Assembly (NCBI RefSeq): GCF_006874425.1
Contig: NZ_VIJZ01000003.1
Coordinates: 62,001-126,000, forward strand
DNA: 64,000 nucleotides
From: Paenibacillus ottowii
GTDB lineage: Bacteria; Bacillota; Bacilli; Paenibacillales; Paenibacillaceae
Reading direction: 5' to 3'
Positions 8,355 through 17,100 of this stretch are shown one piece after another. The first letter of the stretch is position 1. The number at the start of each line of letters is the position of its first letter. The notes under the pieces are model-generated. The model made no database searches, was not told the DNA's origin, and saw nothing but the letters and a program-made list of their open reading frames with translations. The position numbers and the translations under genes were made by a program.

Positions 8355-9638
8355 TTATAGATAATTCATCGGATTTACAGGTTTATTATTCTCGCGTACT
8401 TCAAAATGACAGTGAGGTCCTGTAGAATTCCCCGTCGAACCCACTTCCGCAATTTTTTGACCGCGTTTTACGGTTTGCCCCGTATGAACCACTGTACCAC
8501 CATTGCGAATATGTCCGTACAGGGTCCATAATCCATCTCCGTGGTCAATGACAACCGTATTCCCATATCCGCTCCACCATTCAGCAACGATGACTACACC
8601 GTCTTCAGCTGCATGAATATCGGTTCCCTGCGGAGCCGCCAGGTCAATGCCTGTGTGGCCTTTAAGCTTGCCGGTGATCGGATGTACCCGCATGCCAAAA
8701 GTAGATGAGAGCCGGTAATGGGCTACAGGCGTAGCCAATGTCCCCGATCCGCCTGTATACGAGCTGGCGGCGGCATGGCTGGAATTCGAGGCGGCACCTG
8801 AGGATGAAGATGCATAACGCTTGGCTGCAGCAGCACGTGCAGCTGCTCTAGCGCGGGCAGCTTTGGCAGCTTGCTCGGCTCTCAGCTTGTTCTTCTCCTG
8901 CACCAGTCCCACACGTTTGTTCGCGAGCGCTACTAACATATCGTTTTGCTCTTCACTGATTTCATCCGATTCAGCAATATCATGATCGTAGCCAGCAATC
9001 AGTCTTTGCTTCTCTTTTTCTTTTGAATTCAATTGAGCTTTGGCGTCTTGCTTAAGCGCATACAGCTTCTTGGCATTTTTATATTCCGTATCAAGTTGTT
9101 TCTTTTTGCTTACGACCAGAGCCTTGTCCTTTTTATGCTCGTCCAACAGAATTTGGTCCTGCTCCACGATCGTTTTCAGAGAATCCACCCGGCTGAGAAA
9201 ATCACTGAAGCTGGCCGAAGACATAAGCACGTCCATATAAGAGACAGTTCCATCTGTATACATGAGACGCACACGAGTTTCCAGCATTTTTTCCCGCGAT
9301 TTGATGCGATCAATGGCTTCGGCTAAATCTTTTTTAGTCGCACGCAGGTTATCTTCCGTTTGATCGATCTGAACCGCTACACGAGTCAACTGATCACTGA
9401 CGCTGTTAATTTGAGCGAGTACCGTTTTCAGGTTTTGTACGGTTTTATTTTTATAATGCTGAGCATACTGTTTATCTTGAGCAGCCTTTTGCTGTTGTTG
9501 CTTCGCAGATTTGGCTTGCTTTTCTAATTGGTTTAGTTGCGAATTGATTTCACTCATGCTTTTGGCATATCCGTCAGAAGGCTGGATTAGCAATGCAGCC
9601 ACCAACGTGGCAGCCAACACAGATCCTATTTTTTTCAA
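8355..9638 (-). CDS. M23 peptidoglycan endopeptidase with EnvC-like coiled coil
   Basis: 427 residues: signal peptide (1-25, cleavage near GYAKS), a long coiled coil (about 27-260) with the KSREKMLETRVRLMYTDG block seen in EnvC/CwlO-type N-termini, an Ala/Arg-rich then Ser-rich linker (258-300), and a LytM/M23 domain (305-427). All zinc ligands are visible: His328 and Asp332 in GHTGIDL, His411 in HCHFEV, with His376 and His409 as further active-site residues. Unlike E. coli EnvC, whose LytM domain is degenerate, this one should cut cross-links itself. It follows ftsX by 84 bases, so it is the obvious partner that FtsEX activates across the membrane. Confidence 0.92.
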   Translation of the reverse strand: MKKIGSVLAATLVAALLIQPSDGYAKSMSEINSQLNQLEKQAKSAKQQQQKAAQDKQYAQHYKNKTVQNLKTVLAQINSVSDQLTRVAVQIDQTEDNLRATKKDLAEAIDRIKSREKMLETRVRLMYTDGTVSYMDVLMSSASFSDFLSRVDSLKTIVEQDQILLDEHKKDKALVVSKKKQLDTEYKNAKKLYALKQDAKAQLNSKEKEKQRLIAGYDHDIAESDEISEEQNDMLVALANKRVGLVQEKNKLRAEQAAKAARARAAARAAAAKRYASSSSGAASNSSHAAASSYTGGSGTLATPVAHYRLSSTFGMRVHPITGKLKGHTGIDLAAPQGTDIHAAEDGVVIVAEWWSGYGNTVVIDHGDGLWTLYGHIRNGGTVVHTGQTVKRGQKIAEVGSTGNSTGPHCHFEVRENNKPVNPMNYL

Positions 9639-9722
9639 CTTGCACTCCCCATCCTTTATCGCAAAATAACACCGGGCTTCCCCGTTCTATTGAATCAATC
9701 ACGACGTTCCACCAAATGCTTC

Positions 9723-10640
9723 TTAGACTTTCAAGAACTTGCGCATGGACAGGGTACTGCCAATAATGCCGACCAGCATCCCCAAAATAATCAGCAATGC
9801 ACTCAGCTGAATCCAAATGCCTTCAAGCGGCATCAGCTTCAACATATTGAGAGCGATATCTCCCTGAACGGCTGTCAGCAAACGCTGATAACCTGTAAAT
9901 AAAATTCCTACAGTAATAAGAGAACCAATAAGACCAATAAGCGCGCCTTCGATAAAAAACGGCCATCGTATAAAGAAGTTGGTCGCACCGACCAGCTTCA
10001 TAATGCTGATTTCTCTGCGTCGTGCCAATATCGTGACTCGAATCGTATTCGAGATTAAGAACATAGACATGATCGCCAGTCCGGCGACGAATATAAAACC
10101 AACATTGCGAATCAGCTTGGTAATGGTAAAGAGCGTCTCAACAGTGCCTTTTCCGTAACGAACCTTTAAGATCGGTTTCTCAGGATGCACTGTATTCAGC
10201 TTTTCAATCTTCTCAGCCACAAATGGAACTGTCGTTGGTTCAATCACTTCTACCACGATTTTGTCCGGTAGTGGATTGCTGTCCTTGTCAAAACCCTCCA
10301 GCAGATCCTTACCGCTGTCTCCCAAATCTTTGCGCAGCTCCTCCAAGCCTTGAGCTTTCGTCACAAAGGTCGTTTTGCTGATTTCCGGCATTGCCGCGAT
10401 TTCCTTTTGCAGCGTTTCACGCATGCTTTGATCGACATTGAGTTCCAGGAACACGTTCACTTCCACCTGGCTATCTGCTTGATCAGCCAAGGAGTTGACG
10501 TTAAGCACCAGCATGATAAACACGCCGAGTATGAGCAGTGACACAATAATTGAGGTGATGGATGCTACGGACATCCAGCCATTGCGGAATATGTTTTTGA
10601 AACCTTCCCGCATATGACGCAAGAAGGTATTAAAAGTCAT
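9723..10640 (-). CDS. ftsX: Cell division ABC transporter permease FtsX
   Basis: 305 residues. One N-terminal TM segment (SIIVSLLILGVFIMLVL) is followed by an extracellular loop of about 100 residues, then three C-terminal TM segments in a FtsX/MacB-type core (ISIMKLVGATNFFIRWPF). With FtsE it forms the type VII ABC mechanotransducer that drives a wall hydrolase. It overlaps the end of ftsE. I prefer ATG 10640 because GAGGGGAG ends 8 bases before it; ATG 10646 lies too close to the same site. Confidence 0.95.
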   Translation of the reverse strand: MTFNTFLRHMREGFKNIFRNGWMSVASITSIIVSLLILGVFIMLVLNVNSLADQADSQVEVNVFLELNVDQSMRETLQKEIAAMPEISKTTFVTKAQGLEELRKDLGDSGKDLLEGFDKDSNPLPDKIVVEVIEPTTVPFVAEKIEKLNTVHPEKPILKVRYGKGTVETLFTITKLIRNVGFIFVAGLAIMSMFLISNTIRVTILARRREISIMKLVGATNFFIRWPFFIEGALIGLIGSLITVGILFTGYQRLLTAVQGDIALNMLKLMPLEGIWIQLSALLIILGMLVGIIGSTLSMRKFLKV

Positions 10641-11316
10641 ATCCATACTCCCCTCTTACCTGGTCTCTTACGATGTTGCCATTTTCGATGGCGATGACGC
10701 GTTTACGCATGGAGTTCACGATGTCCTTATTGTGTGTCGCCATCACAATGGTCGTGCCCCGAAAATTAATTTCATCGAGCAACTGCATGATCTCCCACGA
10801 TGTTTCGGGGTCCAGATTACCCGTTGGTTCATCGGCAATGATAACCGAGGGGTTATTCACGATCGCCCGTGCAATCGCTACACGCTGTTGCTCCCCACCG
10901 GATAGCTGGGCAGGCTCACGATGCATTTTCTCTTTCAAGCCAACCAATTCGAGCACTTCCGGAACCCGCTTGCGGATCAGCTTCTTGGGAGCCTCTATAA
11001 CTTCCATCGCAAAAGCCACGTTCTCATAGGCTGTCAAACGCGGCAAAAGTCGGAAATCCTGAAAAATGACTCCGATGTTGCGACGAACATAGGGGATTTT
11101 GCGCTGCTTGAGCTTTCCGATATTAAAACCATTGACCGAAATTTGCCCCTTGGTCGGTACTTCTTCTCTATAAATAAGCTTCATAAAAGTCGATTTCCCC
11201 GCTCCAGACGGGCCGACTACGTATACAAATTCATTACGGTCAATTCTAACCGATACTCCTTGAAGTGCGTGGGTCCCGTTCGTATAGGTCTTCCACACAT
11301 CCTGCATTTCAATCAC
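10630..11316 (-). CDS. ftsE: Cell division ATP-binding protein FtsE
   Basis: 228-residue ABC ATPase. Walker A GPSGAGKST, Q-loop VIFQDFRLLP, signature LSGGEQQR, Walker B VIIADEPTGNLD and H-loop MATHNKD are all present. It couples ATP turnover to FtsX and so to wall-hydrolase activation. The start is GTG at 11316 with GGGAAGTG upstream. First gene of the ftsE-ftsX-M23 operon. Confidence 0.97.
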   Translation of the reverse strand: MIEMQDVWKTYTNGTHALQGVSVRIDRNEFVYVVGPSGAGKSTFMKLIYREEVPTKGQISVNGFNIGKLKQRKIPYVRRNIGVIFQDFRLLPRLTAYENVAFAMEVIEAPKKLIRKRVPEVLELVGLKEKMHREPAQLSGGEQQRVAIARAIVNNPSVIIADEPTGNLDPETSWEIMQLLDEINFRGTTIVMATHNKDIVNSMRKRVIAIENGNIVRDQVRGEYGYDF

Positions 11317-11424
11317 TCGATCACTTCCCGCTGCTTAATCATATTACGCATAACCTAATATCCATTCGACATATTCCATGCATTTCCTTTAAAAACTTCT
11401 GTATTTCATCATACCGTTTATCAT

Positions 11425-11441
11425 TGTAACAAATTTGTTAC
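11425..11441 (+). promoter_or_regulatory. Candidate WalR (YycF) box between ftsE and the VanW gene
   Basis: TGTAAC-AAATT-TGTTAC matches the WalR consensus TGTWAH-N5-TGTWAH exactly; 11426-11441 is also a perfect 16-base palindrome. It lies in the divergent ftsE/VanW intergenic region. WalR controls wall hydrolase genes in Bacillus, which fits an operon ending in an M23 hydrolase. Which of the two genes it controls is not clear. Confidence 0.55.
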
Positions 11442-11540
11442 CTAAATAGTACCGAAAGTTTTCTGCTTTTGGCACATATATATGAATATTGTGGCACACG
11501 AATACGCTATCAAGCTTATCAGACAGGAGACATCTGCATT

Positions 11541-12959
11541 ATGAAAAAAATTCATTTATCTGTCATCTGGTTATGGTCTGGGATTCTGGCGCTGGCAATA
11601 CTGTGGGGAGGACTTCATCTGTACGCCGACAGACAAACCCTGCCAGCGGGAGTGAAGGTTGGAGGCGTCAACGTAGGAGGCATGGATAAAACAATGGCTC
11701 TCCAGTTAGTGGAGAAAAAACTGGATGAATTGAAGCAGCGTCCTCTGCTCCTCACGGACAGTGACAGCAGTGCACAGGATATAAAGCTAACACTCGGGGA
11801 AGCAGGGATTGACTATAAAGCGGATGCCTTCCGGAATGTGGTAAAGGCACTCGGCGCAGGGCATGTATGGACTCGTGTGCAGACACGTTTTAGCTTCGAG
11901 AAGGAATGGCCTATCACACCTTTCCGGCAAGAGAAATTTTTAAAATCGAAGTTTGGAGCGGATTGGGAGGAGCAGCGATACGGCATGCCTATCAATGCAG
12001 TGCGCCAGATCGATGCAAACGATCAGGTTCGGTATATTCCGGGGCGCTCTGCAAGGCGTCTGGATTGGCCCAAACTGGACGTTGCAGTGAACAAGGCACT
12101 CCCCAGGGATTTTACGGCTTCCGAAAAGCCGATCCGAGTGGAATTGCCGTTCTACCAACTGGAACCGAAAATTACGGTCGACAGTCTGCGCAGTGAAGGC
12201 ATTGAGCGAAAAATCACCCAGTTTTCCACCAGTCTTGGTAGCAGCTCGGAAGGGCGTGTGTATAACGTAAATTCGGCGGCAAGCGCCGTCGATGGTACGA
12301 TTCTCAAACCGGGTGACATATTCGACTACGGCCAAGTGATTGCCAAGGCTGAACGTACTCATGGCTTTCGCGAGGCTCCAGTGATCGTCAACGGACGGTT
12401 GGAGTCCGGCATTGGCGGTGGAATTTGCCAGGTGTCCAGCACAGTCTATAATGCAGCGCTGCGAGTCGGCCTGGACATTGTCGAGCGCCGCAACCATTCC
12501 TTGCCAGTCAGCTACCTGCCCAAAGGTCAGGATGCGACTTTTGCTACAGGGTCTATTAATTTTCGTTTTAGAAATAATACCGGTAAACATTTACTCCTGC
12601 GTGCTGCGGTTCAAAATCGAACGCTGACTGTTAAAATTTTTGGTACATTTCCATCGAATATTTCGTATGAACTTGAATCTCACACCGTTCGTGTACTCCC
12701 TATACCAGTAAAAAGAATACGTGATGACTCACTATCCCCTGGCTTCTTTCAGGTCATTCGACAGGGCAAAGAAGGATATGTGGTAGAAACATTCCGAGTA
12801 AAAAAGGTAAATGGGAAAACTGTCGAGCGCACCCGGATCAGCCGCGATACGTACCGAGCGCAGCAACGCATTATAGCTAGTTACGGTGGGAGCACATCGT
12901 CTGACCCACAAACACACGAACCGGAGAAACCTATCGTGGAAGACGGCATAAGCGAATAA
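11541..12959 (+). CDS. VanW family protein with YoaR-like domain
   Basis: 472 residues. A short cytoplasmic start is followed by a TM or signal segment (LSVIWLWSGILALAILWG), then a YoaR-type putative peptidoglycan-binding domain (about 35-230), then a VanW domain (about 230-370) with FRFRNNT and the conserved GGGICQVSSTVYNAALR core. The function of VanW is not established; it is found in vancomycin-resistance clusters and in many wall-associated proteins. ATG 11541 is preceded by AGGAG at 11525-11529; an in-frame upstream ATG at 11469 lacks such a site. It is divergent from ftsE and shares the WalR-like box region. Confidence 0.85.
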   Translation: MKKIHLSVIWLWSGILALAILWGGLHLYADRQTLPAGVKVGGVNVGGMDKTMALQLVEKKLDELKQRPLLLTDSDSSAQDIKLTLGEAGIDYKADAFRNVVKALGAGHVWTRVQTRFSFEKEWPITPFRQEKFLKSKFGADWEEQRYGMPINAVRQIDANDQVRYIPGRSARRLDWPKLDVAVNKALPRDFTASEKPIRVELPFYQLEPKITVDSLRSEGIERKITQFSTSLGSSSEGRVYNVNSAASAVDGTILKPGDIFDYGQVIAKAERTHGFREAPVIVNGRLESGIGGGICQVSSTVYNAALRVGLDIVERRNHSLPVSYLPKGQDATFATGSINFRFRNNTGKHLLLRAAVQNRTLTVKIFGTFPSNISYELESHTVRVLPIPVKRIRDDSLSPGFFQVIRQGKEGYVVETFRVKKVNGKTVERTRISRDTYRAQQRIIASYGGSTSSDPQTHEPEKPIVEDGISE

Positions 12960-12962
12960 ACG

Positions 12963-13019
12963 AAAAAATCCCCCTTTACTACTGACTGGATTGGTTCCAG
13001 CCAGAGTGAAGGGGGATTT
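12963..13019. terminator. Shared convergent terminator, VanW gene and SLH gene
   Basis: AATCCCCCTT..AAGGGGGATT stem with an inner CTGG/CCAG stem. The minus side ends in a T run, so it serves the SLH gene well and probably the VanW gene too. Confidence 0.8.
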
Positions 13020-13030
13020 GTCGTGCTATA

Positions 13031-14221
13031 TTACTCGCTGCGTTTACTCAAAACCGAGATTTCTACAGGCTCACTTTCATGGCCGTCTGTATCTTTAGCT
13101 TTAATCACCAGTCTAACTGTCGCTTTTTGAGTTTGCACACTGATGCTAAATGTGCCGTCATCTTTGGCTACTGCACTGCCGATAGGCAGATCGTTGGAAT
13201 AGGCAGTTACTGTGGAACCAGCTTTAGCTGTCCCTGTAATCATACCTTCACCATCGTACACATCGTTGACTTTCAGTGTACTTGAAGTAGCACCCACGGC
13301 TGTGGCTGTAGTGTTGTCCGCAGTCGTAGTTGTGTTTGTGTTGGTAGTTGTGTTTGTGTTGGTGCTTGTCTCTGTTGTTGTAGCGTTGTCCGTAGCAGTC
13401 GTAGTCGTACTATCTGTGCTTGTGCTAGTGCTAGTACTAGTGCTGCTACCTCCTGTTTCAGTTCCAGAAGTTGTGGACGTGTTACCATAAGTGGAATCTG
13501 TCACGTTACTGTATGTGGAATCTGTTACCGTTCCACCAGGAGTCGTCGTCAGATTATCGACAGGGCTCAGGTTGTAACCGGATGCAGCATCCAGAATAGC
13601 AACCGCCTCTGCACGAGTCAGTGGCTTCAGTGGCTGGAATTTACCATCCGGATAACCGTTGATGATTTTTTGCTCCGCAGCTGCCGCTACACTTTTCTTC
13701 GCCCAGGATCCGATTTTGTCGGAGTCAATGAATTTAGTAACATCTGCTGCATTACCCGCAGTCAGCCCAATAGCTTTGCCAATAATCGCAGCTGCTTCCT
13801 GACGTGTTACCTTACCATTTGGTTTGAGCTTGTTACCTGCATAGCCGCTTATGTAACCTGCATTCACGGCATTTGTCAGTTCGTTGTATGCCCAGTGGGA
13901 TGCCGGAACATCTGTGAACGTTCTGCTTCCATTACCGTTGACTTTCACACTGCCTCCATACGTTGCGTCTGTCACCACTGGAGTCTCCTGCGTGAACGTT
14001 CCCAAGCTGCGGTTCAAAAGCACGATAAATTCTGCGCGTGTGATCGCTGCATCCGGTTTTACCGCTCCGCTCAATTGCCCTGTAGCTGACCAGCGTTGCA
14101 CCTGATCTCCTGCCCAATGGCCGCTTGTAGTTTGAGGAGCAGCTGCCGCTGCGCTGAATGCGCTAAGAATAAGACCTGTACTCAGTACACCTGTAATTGT
14201 GGTTCTTAACTTTTTCCCCAT
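13031..14221 (-). CDS. S-layer homology (SLH) domain surface protein
   Basis: 396 residues: a signal peptide (1-28, AAAAAPQT) and three SLH domains (about 34-75, 101-150, 162-212; e.g. SHWAYNELTNAVNAGYISGY). A Ser/Thr/Asn-rich low-complexity linker (about 225-315) leads to one bacterial Ig-like domain (about 318-392). SLH triplets bind pyruvylated secondary wall polymer, so the protein should be displayed on the cell surface with the Ig domain outward. No enzymatic domain is seen, so the role is structural or adhesive. The GGGAGGAATTTATAGC before ATG 14221 supports the start. The linker is coded by near-repeats of ACN/AGN codons. Confidence 0.9.
   Translation of the reverse strand: MGKKLRTTITGVLSTGLILSAFSAAAAAPQTTSGHWAGDQVQRWSATGQLSGAVKPDAAITRAEFIVLLNRSLGTFTQETPVVTDATYGGSVKVNGNGSRTFTDVPASHWAYNELTNAVNAGYISGYAGNKLKPNGKVTRQEAAAIIGKAIGLTAGNAADVTKFIDSDKIGSWAKKSVAAAAEQKIINGYPDGKFQPLKPLTRAEAVAILDAASGYNLSPVDNLTTTPGGTVTDSTYSNVTDSTYGNTSTTSGTETGGSSTSTSTSTSTDSTTTTATDNATTTETSTNTNTTTNTNTTTTADNTTATAVGATSSTLKVNDVYDGEGMITGTAKAGSTVTAYSNDLPIGSAVAKDDGTFSISVQTQKATVRLVIKAKDTDGHESEPVEISVLSKRSE
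13310..13450. repeat. Low-complexity Thr/Ser/Asn codon repeats in the SLH gene
   Basis: Tandem near-repeats of the form GTGTTTGTGTTGGT and CTAGTGCTAGTACTAGTG on the plus strand, coding TNTNTTTNTNTTT and STSTSTST on the minus strand. Such tracts can change length by slippage in multiples of three without breaking the frame. Confidence 0.75.
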
Positions 14222-14489
14222 GCTATAAATTCCTCCCTCAGATTGGATTCATCAATCTTTTTTTAAACACTTTACCAGAAATCAAACCCAAATAGCCCCT
14301 AAATTAAAAAAATCGTCCCATATAACCATACCCCCTCCTAATGTAGGATAAATAAGAAACGGGACTTAATACCTAGCCATTCACTTGGATATGTATATTT
14401 GGACAGGTCACAGTATACTGAATGAGTAATCAGTTGTAAGCAGAAACAGGTCAATGAGATCACATAACCCTAGGAAAAGAGGTTTTTTT

Positions 14490-15278
14490 ATGGCTCTTAT
14501 TCAATGTCAGTTTTATTCGGAAGTTCTTGGTCTAAGCACATCTATGAATGTCATTCTTCCGCAGGCAACTCGTTCACAGATTGGAATGGAGGGCAAGCAG
14601 GGAACAGGGCCACACCCGACCCTGTATTTACTGCACGGTCTGTCGGACGATGATTCAACCTGGCTGCGCCGAACCTCCATTGAACGCTACGTTGCCTCTA
14701 TGGGCCTTGCCGTCGTCATGCCTCAGGTGCATCGGAGTTTCTATACGAATATGGAGCAAGGGGCGGCTTATTGGACCTTTATCAGTGAAGAATTGCCAGC
14801 TTTGGCCCGTTCATTCTTTCCGCTGTCCGACAAGCGTGAAGACAATTTCGTAGCCGGGCTTTCTATGGGTGGATATGGGGCTTTCAAACTGGCACTTCAG
14901 CATCCTGACCGCTTTGCAGCCGCTGCCAGTCTGTCGGGCGTCATGGATTTACACGCATCCCGCACCGATCCTATGCAAAATGCTATGAGTCCAGCGGAAT
15001 GGCTTAACATTTTTGGGCCAGATGAAATACGTGGAACGGATCACGACTTACTGGAGCTGCTACAACGTCATGCCACCGCGGGGACCTCACTCCCCCGACT
15101 CTACCAATGCTGCGGTACAGAGGACTTTTTATATAAAGGAAATCAGACTTTTCGTGAAACATGCAACTCTCTTGGAGTTCCGCTGACCTATGAAGAAGGT
15201 CCTGGAGCTCATGAATGGGGATATTGGGACGCGAAAATTCAGGATGTACTGGCGTGGCTACCGCTTAAAGGGCACTAA
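14490..15278 (+). CDS. Esterase D / tributyrin esterase family hydrolase
   Basis: 262-residue alpha/beta hydrolase of the esterase (PF00756-type) family. It has the oxyanion-side [17 protein letters not shown] and the nucleophile elbow [10 protein letters not shown]; the catalytic His is probably in GAHEWGYWD near the C-terminus. No signal peptide is seen, so it is probably cytoplasmic, acting on short-chain esters such as tributyrin, S-formylglutathione-like or acetylated sugar substrates. The exact substrate is unknown. ATG 14490 follows AAGAGG; an in-frame ATG 12 codons earlier lacks a site. Single gene convergent with the glycosylation operon. Confidence 0.85.
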   Translation: MALIQCQFYSEVLGLSTSMNVILPQATRSQIGMEGKQGTGPHPTLYLLHGLSDDDSTWLRRTSIERYVASMGLAVVMPQVHRSFYTNMEQGAAYWTFISEELPALARSFFPLSDKREDNFVAGLSMGGYGAFKLALQHPDRFAAAASLSGVMDLHASRTDPMQNAMSPAEWLNIFGPDEIRGTDHDLLELLQRHATAGTSLPRLYQCCGTEDFLYKGNQTFRETCNSLGVPLTYEEGPGAHEWGYWDAKIQDVLAWLPLKGH

Positions 15279-15284
15279 TCAGGC

Positions 15285-15349
15285 AAAAAAATCCCCGTAG
15301 CCTTTCTCACCGCATCAAGCGAAGGGAATGGGCTTCGGGGATTGTTGTT
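15285..15349. terminator. Convergent terminator, esterase and glycosylation operon
   Basis: AATCCCCG..CGGGGATT outer stem with inner AGCC/GGCT pairing. The minus side runs into TTTTTTT (end of the six-gene operon) and the plus side into TTGTTGTT. Confidence 0.85.
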
Positions 15350-15356
15350 ATGCACA

Positions 15357-16997
15357 TCAGGGATTTGTCGTCGTCTCCGTCGATGGAGATCCTTTAGTTG
15401 TAGTTAATGATTTAGGCAGCACTTTATACAGGCGCCACTCGCCATTAAACTCACGTTCAAGCTGAACCCATGGGGCCCCATGTTCATATAAATTCGGATA
15501 TACCATATTGATCTTACTCAGTGGCATGCCTGACATAATCTTAGGTACAAGGATATAGTCTACATGATTGTCCTGCGGATAACTTAATGCCTTATTGAAC
15601 GAATAATCACTGGTGATCAGAAAGCGTTTGGGATATTGGCTGTAGACGATCATCGTATAGGCTGAAGCCGAATCAGTCATAATGGTCGACTTTGGCAGAT
15701 GCTGGTCCAGCCAGACGGCAATCTTACGATCTGATTCCTGTCTTACATAGTTCACATTCCCCGTACGTGTGAGAAAGCTGTTCTCATCCGGAGCAATATC
15801 CGGGCGAGTCAACGCATAGGACAGTAATCCAGCAGTAAGTAGCAGACTGACAGACACTAGACCAAAGGCTGCCCTCCGCCATCGTCCCTGTAGCTGGCTC
15901 AACTCATATGGCAACCAGGCCACAGTAATTGGGAATACGTACATAAAATAACGAAACCAACCATACGAGGATTGCTTCATCATAAGTAAAAATTGCAAGC
16001 CCGGTACAGATAGGAACAGTAATAAAATAATCAAGGTACCCCACCGGAATAAGCGTCCACTCAACAGACGAATGAACAGAATAGCAAACAACGGCACAGA
16101 ATACCAGATGGTTTTGGAAGCAATAAACTTCAAGGCTACCAGCGGATTGGAAAAAATCTCCACAAATTTATCATCATTGAGCAATTCTGCCGATTGGGCT
16201 GTGTTCGAATACTCTGAATTCAAGAAATAAAGAGCATTTCCCATGATGAGATAGTTAAAGAAAATCCACAACAACCCGGAAAAGACCACAGGGAGTAGAA
16301 GCAGTAACCAGGTTGCCTCGACTTTATGCAGCTTTTCCCGCCAGACCAGTTCGCGTCTACCCAAGTTGCGATGAAGAAATAAGGTCGCCAAGACCACGCC
16401 TACAGCCATGGCCACGCCTAGAGGTACCGCTTCATAGCGAGTCCAGAACGCCATGGCAAGCGCTAATCCAGAAACAATCAGACTTGCCGTCATACGATCC
16501 TTGAGCCATAGGGCAAATTCAATGACCGTCATCATAATAAAATATATGTATAACGAATCGCTCAAACCGTTGGCACCAAACAGTAGAACAAACGGATTCA
16601 GTGCATACAGCAATGCCAACAGCAAGCTCATCCTGGAGCTAAGCCCTGTTCGGACACCCGCCCGATATAGCAGCATTGCGGTCAAAGCAGCAAAGGTAGC
16701 ACTCAGAATAACAGCAGCCAATCCATAGGAGGCTAATGCCGGAAAAATCGGATACAGCACTAGAATCACCATTTCCAGCAGACTGGGTAGTGGATTCCAG
16801 ATAAATCCGATGGCACCCAGATGTGGATCGCGGCTATACAGCACATAAAATGCGTTAGCTACCCGACTGAGCGCGTCTGTGTGCATATATCCCAGAACAT
16901 AGCTGAAATAGATACCCGCAGATAGCTCCAATGCAAGTATAAACACAAACAGACCGATACCCATCCATCTGCTTGCAGACCATTTGCGAAAGGACAT
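15357..16997 (-). CDS. GT-C (GT39/ArnT-like) polytopic glycosyltransferase, copy 1
   Basis: 546 residues, about 11-12 TM segments. The first extracellular loop carries MHTDALSRVANAFYVLYSRD with the Asp expected of lipid-phosphate-sugar-dependent GT-C enzymes, and the soluble tail is about 130 residues. It should transfer a sugar from a polyprenyl-phosphate carrier to an acceptor outside the membrane. It is last in a six-gene operon and is clearly paralogous to its upstream neighbour (same loop, same WRLYK block near the C-terminus). The 103-base gap between the two copies is the largest in the operon. Acceptor and sugar are unknown. Confidence 0.85.
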   Translation of the reverse strand: MSFRKWSASRWMGIGLFVFILALELSAGIYFSYVLGYMHTDALSRVANAFYVLYSRDPHLGAIGFIWNPLPSLLEMVILVLYPIFPALASYGLAAVILSATFAALTAMLLYRAGVRTGLSSRMSLLLALLYALNPFVLLFGANGLSDSLYIYFIMMTVIEFALWLKDRMTASLIVSGLALAMAFWTRYEAVPLGVAMAVGVVLATLFLHRNLGRRELVWREKLHKVEATWLLLLLPVVFSGLLWIFFNYLIMGNALYFLNSEYSNTAQSAELLNDDKFVEIFSNPLVALKFIASKTIWYSVPLFAILFIRLLSGRLFRWGTLIILLLFLSVPGLQFLLMMKQSSYGWFRYFMYVFPITVAWLPYELSQLQGRWRRAAFGLVSVSLLLTAGLLSYALTRPDIAPDENSFLTRTGNVNYVRQESDRKIAVWLDQHLPKSTIMTDSASAYTMIVYSQYPKRFLITSDYSFNKALSYPQDNHVDYILVPKIMSGMPLSKINMVYPNLYEHGAPWVQLEREFNGEWRLYKVLPKSLTTTKGSPSTETTTNP

Positions 16998-17100
16998 TCC
17001 TCTCGTTCCCCCTCAAACTTGTTGCGGTGGTGCAGCTGTAAGGAACTCACGCCCCACAGCTACCTCCTTTCTCCGCTACGACGCAGTAAAACGCAATAAA

